A stretch of DNA of 64,000 nt from Blastomussa wellsi (taxonomy: Eukaryota; Cnidaria; Anthozoa; Scleractinia; Plerogyridae), in NCBI GenBank assembly GCA_947652115.1, contig OX393561.1, positions 2,898,670-2,962,669 on the forward strand, read 5' to 3'. The notes below the pieces were generated by a model. That model made no database searches, was not told where the DNA came from, and saw only the letters and a program-made list of their open reading frames with translations. Made by a program: the position numbers and the translations under genes. Position 1 is the first letter of the stretch. Each line of letters starts with the position of its first letter. Positions 56,705 through 64,000 of the stretch are shown piece by piece.

Positions 56705-58287
56705 TATAATATTCAATGTATTTATTCCGTGTGGCATATAAATGAATAAACAAATAAACCCATCACGTACCACTATCCATTGCACGCGTTTGTCATTGTT
56801 TCGATGAATGCAGGATCGAGGCGCCATTGTCTGATAAGCACTTTTTGACTCACATAAAAGATGGCGACTGCAGTTGACGTGCGCAATGAGTACCGGTCTG
56901 TCATGGGTCTTTAACGTAATTAATGTAATTATTTTGTAAGTTGGGGTTGAAACTGGTCATTAAATCTGGGGGCAAATTCTTTGTCCTGAAATTTTCACTA
57001 TCCAGTTAAAACCCTTGTCTGTATTAAAAAATTATATATGGTTCATTTCACAATTTACCTTGGACTTTATAGAATCAACTTCTTTTTCTAGTTCTTTTTC
57101 CTTCACAATTTAAAAAAAACAATATATCACAATTTAAATAGTTGCATGATTATCAAAGATGAAATCGAACCACTCAGTAATGGTTTTGGGAAAGCTGACA
57201 TTTTGAGCATTAAGTACTTTTTCAAATGAATTATTACAAAGTTTGGTTTGTAGGCCTAGCCTAGCTTCTTGTAATAGTTGAACTTAAATTTGGTTGAATG
57301 CATAATTATTATGAGCGATCGTCCCATTTTTTCGCCTGGGGGCGTGCACAATAAAAAAATCGAAAATCCCCAAACTTTGCCAGAACATAGGTCCCGGTGA
57401 ACTATCTCTAGAAAAAATACTTTGAGTTCGATTAGATTTTTATTTTAAGCGAACGACCAAATCGGTTTTGCGGCTCCCAGAGCCGTTTTCACGGGGTTCA
57501 TACAACCCATAACTTGACCGCCGCTTAATAATAAGCAAAGCAATAAATCTAACCACTGAACATACTGATGTGAAGAACACATGTTTACGAAGAGTCTGAA
57601 GGGTTATTTGTTCAATTCTGTTGCGAACTGAATATTTTGAGGATTTTTTAATTTTGCAATATTTCACTTATTTTGGCGGGATCAAAAATTAGCAAAATGA
57701 TGGGTGCACTGGAGCCGTCTGGAGGTAGATGTCCAAGATCAATTCTGCAACATTCAATTAAACAAAGAAACAGCAACAACAAAAAAAACTTTTAAGCATA
57801 ACTGGAGGCTTCAAAACAAATTGTACAATGTCGCTCTTAAGGCAACTCACTTTTGCACTGATCACGCACACTGGAGTTGCATACAGGGTTTTGTGGGTTC
57901 TCGCATGTTTTGTTACAGCTTTACAGTAGTGCATAGGTGAACAGTTTGTGCAATGAAGCTTAGAATGTACACTTTTTCCTCCCACTCCCCGTCCTCCCTC
58001 CTTTTGTTCTGGTAAGTATTTATTTTGTTAAGAATCTCAACTGATGCTATCGGTGTGATATTGGTTCCTGGCTGTTTCTCCCAGGGTTGCCATGGATACC
58101 TGCTTGAATCAAGCAGGGATCCACTCCACCATTCCAAGGAAGCTTCCCCAAGCTCATCTACTATACTTGGTGCTAAGTTGGCATAAATCACTCCTCCCCG
58201 TAAAAGTTTTTCCACTCTCCCTTCCCATGTTGCTAACCTCCGGTGCACAGCTATACCTCTGTATGACACTTTGCACTCTCCCTATAT
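56705..58287. other. Intergenic, no gene recognised
   Basis: No family-like ORF. 57960-58280 is pyrimidine-rich and may be the degraded 5' part of the SINE whose 3' end lies at 58288. 57300-57400 has GC-rich patches in AT-rich DNA. Confidence 0.45.
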
Positions 58288-58400
58288 TAGCATCCCATCC
58301 AGTGGGAGTAAAAACATCCCCTGCTGCTTAATTAATGCTATGGAAACCGGGACAAGCTCCGGCATTATGGGCCACTTGGCATGAGGCTTTACCTAAGCTT
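58288..58400 (+). mobile_element. SINE 3' fragment
   Basis: TAGCATCCCATCCAGTGGGA, GCTATGGAAACCGGGACAAG and GGGCCACTTGGCATGAGGCT correspond in order to the 3' end of the SINE at 29.4-29.5 kb. Confidence 0.6.
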
Positions 58401-58427
58401 TACACTGAGGCTTTTAACAACCTGGCC

Positions 58428-58550
58428 TTGGTTGTTCAAAGGTTGGATAATGATATAGAGCAGTGGATAACTGCTGGCAAAACAAACGACGCTATCCACT
58501 GGATTGTGATTTGTACGGTGGATACCATTATCCAATCTTTGAACAACCGG
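58428..58550. repeat. MITE with GGTTGTTCAAAG termini
   Basis: TTGGTTGTTCAAAGGTTGGA and ATCCAATCTTTGAACAACCG are inverted ends with an inner pair GCAGTGGATAA / TTATCCA-type near 58460-58500. It is 123 bp long. Confidence 0.75.
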
Positions 58551-60571
58551 GATGAGGAAGGCAGCCACATGACCTCTACAACTCCATGGGAAATTGAAAT
58601 ATGGGACTGCAAACAGTCATAAGTACCTTTAAGATAACTCTCTCATCCTCTATGGTTGTGGGGAGGAACCTCTGAAATAAAAATACCGGTAATGTAAAAA
58701 TTGATTCTATGATAATCTTAGTTAAGATTGGTCATTCCGATCACATGCTGATCCATAAGATTGACTATCACCTGCACAACAGCAATCATCAGACTTTCTA
58801 TAATGTGTCTAAAGAGTGGCCATTATGCAGAGGTTTGGCTGACAGACGAGTATAAACTTATTAACAAAGAAAAATACAAATCAAACCAGTTTGGGATCAT
58901 TGTGACATAAAATTTCTTTTAAACTACAGCACTGTACCGGGGAAAGAACAACAAGTAACTTGCTGAAACTTCAGTAACGGTATTGGGGGGGAGGAGGTCA
59001 TAGAGGGGGATCCTCGCTCATATAGGGTGGGGAATTTGTAGGGAAAACTTCTAGCACAACGAATGCGCGTACAAGAAAATCTATTGGGCTCAGTACATGT
59101 ATATACGTTACGGCAGTTTGAGTGGAAAATATTCTTCTAAACTGGAGCACTGTTCAGGTTATCGGTGGCACTATTTAGGGTAACCAGAGTTATACAAAGA
59201 GATTTAGTCTTTATACCGGTGCAATATTGAGGTAGAGTTCGCTTACAAATCGTGAGAGCAGACGTTCTTCTAGTCCCATAGCCTTTGGAGCTTGAGAAAC
59301 ACGCCGTCTCTTATGCCTCCTAAGTCACATGTCAAATTATGTCGCTCTTGGATAGCCTGCAAGCAGGTTCCAGGTAGATGGAGCCTGTTCACAGGCTACT
59401 TTTGGAAGGTTTCCCAAGCAACTGCAAGTGGCAATTTATGTTTTAGTGGGCACCTTTAATGTTAAAACAGCTTCAGCTCTCAGCACTAAGCCTGCGAACA
59501 GGCTCCTGTTACAGTGGGGTGCTATTTTCTGGCGCGAAGTCCCGAGTGTTCAGGAAGCCTCGCAAGCTACTCTGCACTCTAACCAGAGTGCTCTTTCCTC
59601 TGGCAACTATGATCTTCAACCTTCTTCCCAGGGGCTTTTCGGCTGTCAAATCCAAGACGGCGGACGTGGCAAGGAAAACATTGTACATTTTTGGTGGAAT
59701 CTGATAGAAATTGATAGAAACCGAATTCTAACTACATAATCGACTGAAATTGATAATCACACCAGCTTTTTCAATCAATTTTTATCTATTTCCGATAATA
59801 GTTAGTTAATTACTATAGAAAATTATCAAGTATCGAAAATATCAATTTGTGACATCCTGCATTTAATATAGAGAAGATATTTGTTTACAAACATTGTTTT
59901 TGTTATTTAAATAGCCAACAAGTTAAACAAAAGAGCTCTTTGTTTCACTAGCCAATAGTTTTCTGGTTGGCACATTTATGACAATGGGTGACATCACTGC
60001 CATCTCAGTGTGCGACACTTGCAGGCTGCAGACTTGCAGACTGCAGGTTTGCAGACCTAAAAATAGTATATTTCTGGATCTTGATATTTTGGCAACAATA
60101 TCAATGTAACTACTTCAGCAACAAAGCATTGTTTCTTTCTTGTACATGCATGTTGCATGATCAACGTTGTACTGCCAATCAATGTTGCCTTTCAATTTTA
60201 CAATATTTCATGAATTCTGTTATTTTTCAAGACATCACTTCAGTAAAATACCCTGAAAATAACCTTCTCGCATTCCAACGTGCTCTTTTCGGTTGTTTTG
60301 ATGCCAAAATTTGCGTATATTTTTTGTCTTGGAAAAGGTTTTAGTTTTTTATGTCTTTCCTTTAGGTTGCGTCAAAAGCGAAGGCAAGGATAAACAACCT
60401 AAAAACTTACAAGTTCAAACGATTTGAAATTCATATTGAGAGAGCGAGATGTGTTTGCCAGTGAAATTTCTGATACCAATCCCTGGAATTTTAGGAAAAA
60501 AGCAGTCTTGCATTCTGGCATGCTTTCGGCGGATTCAACACCCGAATTTATATATGCATGACCCTGATATC
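58551..60571. other. Intergenic, repeat scraps only
   Basis: AGCCTGCAAGCAGG at 59354 and GCCTGCGAACAGGCTCC at 59490 are related palindromic fragments. 60016-60057 repeats GCAGACTTGCAGACTGCAGG. No gene-like ORF is seen. Confidence 0.45.
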
Positions 60572-60798
60572 AGGGGCTGACAATTTAACTTTTGAGGGGG
60601 GAGGTGGAGTGGGTGATTTCTGGTGGGAACGATATTTTTCCCTTCCCAGTGCTCTGCATGATAATTTTTTTGTTTGTAACATTTTATTTCTTTCTAGTTT
60701 CTTAGAGATGTGCAGGAATTTTTTTCTTCACCTGTGCATTTTTTTCTTCTGACAACCCCCTCCACCAGCCCCCCTCAAAAGTTAAATGATCGGCTCCT
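60572..60798. repeat. MITE with AACTTTTGAGGGGGG termini
   Basis: AGGGGCTGACAATTTAACTT then TTGAGGGGGG at the left is mirrored by CCCCCCTCAAAAGTTAAATG then ATCGGCTCCT at the right. There is no ORF. Confidence 0.75.
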
Positions 60799-60807
60799 TT
60801 GCTGTTA

Positions 60808-61072
60808 TGCACCTATCAATATTAAGCCAAGGGGGGGGGGGGGTCGGGCATGGGGTGGGGATTTTGACATTTTTTTGAAAAGTTAAGTCAAATTCCCCAC
60901 CCCAGGACAACATAATTGGTCAAAAGTACCAAAATCTTCCACTTCTCCACTATTAAAAATGGCGGCCATTTCAAAATTCCCGATCAAAATCCCCACCCTT
61001 GGGACAAACCTCACAGTCAAAGTCCGTGGGTAGCCCGACCCCCCTCCCTCTGGCTTAACATTGATAGGTGCA
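60808..61072. repeat. MITE with TGCACCTATCAAT termini
   Basis: TGCACCTATCAATATTAAGC at the left is mirrored by GCTTAACATTGATAGGTGCA at the right. The interior has inverted GGGGTGGGGATTTTGA / TCAAAATCCCCACCC segments. It directly follows the preceding MITE. Confidence 0.8.
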
Positions 61073-61203
61073 TTAGTCATGCAAGTGACTGATGTTTAAA
61101 TTTTTTTGTTCTGCATTTACAACAGTCTAAGTCTTGAGTTTCGCCTGTTTCACAGAAAATGTGAATCAATGAATGCAAAAATGGCCATCCCATTATTTAT
61201 TAA

Positions 61204-62316
61204 GGGACCGATCGTTTATTACGTCCCAGGGGGGGCGGTGGTTTTTATAATAGTGTGGTGTTTCTTAACTGTACCCCCAAAACTAATAACTTAAGAAAGT
61301 TATACCCCCCTTCGCAATTCTAATTTTAAAAAATGTACCCCCCCCTTCTGACCATGTTTTAAATAATGAAAAATTCTTTGCTTCGTTCCTCACACATACA
61401 TATTTTTATCCTATTTTTTAGTATCTCTTTTATCTTTTCTCTCGTTTATTGTTTGCATTTTCTACCTTGTTTGTAATAATTTTAGCTGTTTGTGTGTGAA
61501 TAAAATTGTTATCATTCTTTTTTATAGTTTTATATGCCTGTAGGTAATCTGGTGGGTTAAAGTACATAATATGGCGCATGATAAAGCCCTGACACGGGTG
61601 CGCACATTTAGTATGGTGACTACCTAGTGAGGCGCAGGGCAGTTGTCACTGAAAAAAACACTACTTCTGCGCTGGCCGATTGAAACTTGGAGGGGCGACT
61701 GAAGAAACTCATAGACGAAGGCTTGAATCTCGTTGAGAAGAGTGGATTTCAACAGTTTTCAGTGCCATTTCTGCACGTTTGTTGTTTGTTCTAATTGCTG
61801 GCTGGGAAAAAATATGGATCATGTTCTGGCAAAAAGATACAGATAAATTTTTCCCAGCAACACTCAAGAACACCTAAATGTTTTAATATCATATATTTTC
61901 ATTCATTTGGATAAAAGAATGAATTTTGCCACAGCTTGTTCGTTGGGTGCCCCTGGAGGCAGAGATATCTCTGAATTGCAGAGCTACAGATTCCAACCCT
62001 CGAGATAGAAAAAAGGTAGGTTTTGGAGCTAGCACAAGCGCTAAAGGCGCAAGTTTCTATAGGGGTTCAGAAAATTTTCTATAAATGTAGGCCTCTAAGA
62101 TGCCATTCCCTGCATTCTGAAAGGTAACAAGGCTAGGATCGTCCCAGTTGTAAAACTTTTTAGACTTCATTGCTGTGTCATAAAATTTGACCCCCCTCAC
62201 GTTTCTTGCAAGATAAAAATGCCCCCCCAAAATGGAACTTGTTTCAAAATTGAACCCCCCCTACAAAACCACCGCCCCCCCCCCCCCCCCCCGGGACATA
62301 ATATACGATCGGTCCC
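61204..62316. mobile_element. Harbinger-like non-autonomous element, TAA-flanked
   Basis: GGGACCGATCGTTTATTACG then TCCC at the left is mirrored by GGGACATAATATACGATCGG then TCCC at the right. TAA occurs outside both ends (61201-61203 and 62317-62319). The sub-terminal zones are C- or G-run rich and inverted (GGGGGGCGGTGGTTTT / AAAACCACCGCCCCCC). There is no transposase ORF. The C-run at 62273-62292 may be of uncertain length. Confidence 0.75.
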
Positions 62317-62534
62317 TAAACAGAAACACTTAACCTATTACTCATTACTACAGCGGTTAACGCGTGATCATGATGTAAAACTTTGCAGCGGCTGCGCAGT
62401 ATTGTTTTAAAAGTGAAATGGATAGAGGTCGATAGAGACTAGTACATGAGTCTGCAAGTCTGCATTCTGCATGTGTCGCACACCGCTGATATTTTCCCTG
62501 TTACAGAGGTAACTTAAGTGCCTCTTACAAAAGA

Positions 62535-63013
62535 TATAATTTGGTTTTATCAACTGGGTTGATAATGTCAATTGGCCACCGTAAAGAGATTCAAGTGCTG
62601 ACGTTTCGAGCGTTAGCCCTTCGTCGGAGCGAATCAAGGAATTGTGCGTCGTGTGTCTTTATATACAGAAAGATGGAGCTTCGCTATTGGCTGGTGCCTG
62701 GTAACGTGAAAACTTGGGAATAAATTAGTTGAATGAAAAGCGTTCGTTGATACCGTGAGGATTAAGAGTGCCGATTTGAAAAATAAATTTTTGTTCTAGA
62801 GTTTTACGGCTTTCCGTGTTTCCTTGGTGAAGGGAAAGGCCGCAGACTGCCATATGTTGCTTAGAATGATTTGGGAGATTGAAGTGTCTCGCGACCGGTT
62901 TCGATGCATTTTTGTCGTCTTTCTCTACGTCACGAAGGTGTTCTCGGAATCGGTCGCCAAGTCGTCTCCCTGTTTCGCCGATGTATAACTTTTTGCAAAG
63001 AGTGCAAGTTATA
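62535..63013 (-). mobile_element. Penelope-like element 3' end, left inverted copy
   Basis: On the minus strand, 63013 down to about 62733 encodes the GIY-YIG endonuclease C-terminus (ITCTLCKKLYIGETGRRLGD, FREHLRDVEKDD, VARHFNLPNHSKQH). This is followed by the untranslated end and the terminal repeat 62535-62650 with a hammerhead-like core at about 62594-62632. The repeat is therefore on the same strand as and 3' of the ORF, which identifies the dispersed repeats elsewhere in the window as parts of this element. The copy is cut by the assembly gap. Confidence 0.85.
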
Positions 63014-63213
63014 NNNNNNNNNNNNNNNNNNNNNNNNNNNNNNNNNNNNNNNNNNNNNNNNNNNNNNNNNNNNNNNNNNNNNNNNNNNNNNNNNNNNNNN
63101 NNNNNNNNNNNNNNNNNNNNNNNNNNNNNNNNNNNNNNNNNNNNNNNNNNNNNNNNNNNNNNNNNNNNNNNNNNNNNNNNNNNNNNNNNNNNNNNNNNNN
63201 NNNNNNNNNNNNN
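63014..63213. other. Assembly gap (200 N)
   Basis: Exactly 200 undetermined bases. The gap sits between two inverted, nearly identical Penelope-like sequences, so its true length and content are unknown. Confidence 0.99.
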
Positions 63214-63215
63214 GC

Positions 63216-64000
63216 AATTTCTTCGAACAAACGCGGCTATCCTGCTTCTGTTGTTCAAGCGGCGCCATCATCGCGCCCAGCAAATTGATCGACCAGTCAG
63301 CACTACAAACGTCACAGAGAGAAAACAACGATAGAATTCAATTCACCCTCACATTTCACCCTCACAACCACGCAGTTAAATCCATCATTCTCAAAAACTT
63401 TAAATTACTTCAAAATGATCCCGACACTGGTAGAATCTTTTCGCAACCTCCATTAATTTCATTTAAACGCGACAAAAACATAGGTAACTTTTTAGTCAGA
63501 AGTGCATTCCAAACTAGTGATCAACCCGGAACTTTTAAATGCGCTCGCGCACGATGCAAAACATGCCCTTTCATTCACAACGTTGACAAAATATCGGGAC
63601 CCAAGCGATCTATCAAAATCACTGATCATTTCACCTGTACCTCAGCCAATGCCATCTACTTTATAACTTGCACTCTTTGCAAAAAGTTATACATCGGCGA
63701 AACAGGGAGACGACTTGGCGACCGATTCCGAGAACACCTTCGTGACGTAGAGAAAGACGACAAAAATGCATCGAAACCGGTCGCGAGACACTTCAATCTC
63801 CCAAATCATTCTAAGCAACATATGGCAGTCTGCGGCCTTTCCCTTCACCAAGGAAACACGGAAAGCCGTAAAACTCTAGAACAAAAATTTATTTTTCAAA
63901 TCGGCACTCTTAATCCTCACGGTATCAACGAACGCTTTTCATTAACTAATTTATTCCCAAGTTTTCACGTTACCAGGCACCAGCCAATAGCGAAGCTCCA
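63216..64000 (+). CDS. Penelope-like element ORF, GIY-YIG endonuclease part, right copy (partial)
   Basis: A stop-free plus-strand frame runs from just after the gap to the window end, without an internal start, so it is the 3' part of a longer ORF. It reads FHPHNHAVKSIILKNFKLLQ, then CARARCKTCPF, then FTCTSANAIYFITC, the endonuclease motif LYIGETGRRLGDRFREHL, then VARHFNLPNHSKQH and FQIGTLNPHGINERF. Penelope-like elements carry a telomerase-like reverse transcriptase followed by this GIY-YIG nuclease. The RT part would lie in or beyond the gap. Its last 340 bases are nearly identical to the left copy in inverse orientation, so the element was recently mobile or is misassembled. Confidence 0.85.

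Noticed and set aside
62725..63258. 177-codon ORF spanning the N gap
   Set aside because: It is created by translating through undetermined bases. Only the part below 63014 is real Penelope-like coding sequence; the rest is antisense to the right copy.
1..64000. CRISPR array, prokaryotic operon or rRNA
   Set aside because: No regularly spaced direct repeats with unique spacers, no operon-like gene packing and no rRNA core sequences. The splice structure shows nuclear eukaryotic DNA.

Overview
The window is eukaryotic nuclear DNA: AT-rich, with intron-split genes, GT-AG splice sites and dense transposon debris. I infer an anthozoan cnidarian, probably a stony coral. The reasons are the mix of secreted Apple/PAN-EGF-fibrinogen-like genes, Penelope-like elements, and many short foldback and terminal-inverted-repeat (TIR) elements. 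The species cannot be fixed from the sequence alone. All recognisable host genes lie on the minus strand.

Layout. 1-5.7 kb holds repeats only. 5.7-16.7 kb is a complete nine-coding-exon Ras GTPase gene (184 aa, ending CIIF) with a TATA/CCAAT promoter near 16.87-16.94 kb; its introns are packed with hAT-like elements, short inverted-repeat elements and a hammerhead-like motif. 17-19.5 kb holds repeats. 19.6-51.5 kb is an array of secreted-protein genes. Each begins with a signal peptide plus Apple/PAN-like leader exon that ends in phase 0. In four of the five this is followed by one EGF exon (phase 0 to 1) and then by a C-terminal module entering in phase 1. The C-terminal module differs: an unrecognised domain at 19.6 kb (no EGF exon found), a GH32-type beta-sandwich at 28.3-32.2 kb, and a fibrinogen-like domain of contactin-associated-protein type in three tandem copies (34.7-39.7, 41.3-44.8 and 48.1-51.5 kb). 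The middle copy is a pseudogene with two frameshifting deletions and a GC splice donor. A decayed CR1/L2-like LINE sits in the second intron of the first fibrinogen-like gene.

51.6-64 kb has no clear host gene. It holds a Kolobok-like element (TTAA target duplication, decayed THAP-domain ORF), several TIR elements, and, at the end, two nearly identical Penelope-like GIY-YIG endonuclease copies in inverted orientation around a 200-N assembly gap.

The array genes probably encode extracellular or matrix proteins built from interchangeable exons: one leader/EGF head joined to different ligand-binding tails at a fixed phase-1 junction. The Ras gene is an independent housekeeping signalling gene. 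The most interesting structures are the exon-cassette array, several hammerhead-ribozyme-like motifs lying in the sense strand of introns, and a 64-bp-arm hairpin just downstream of the stop codon of the last array gene. All exon models were derived by eye from splice sites and phases, without transcripts.
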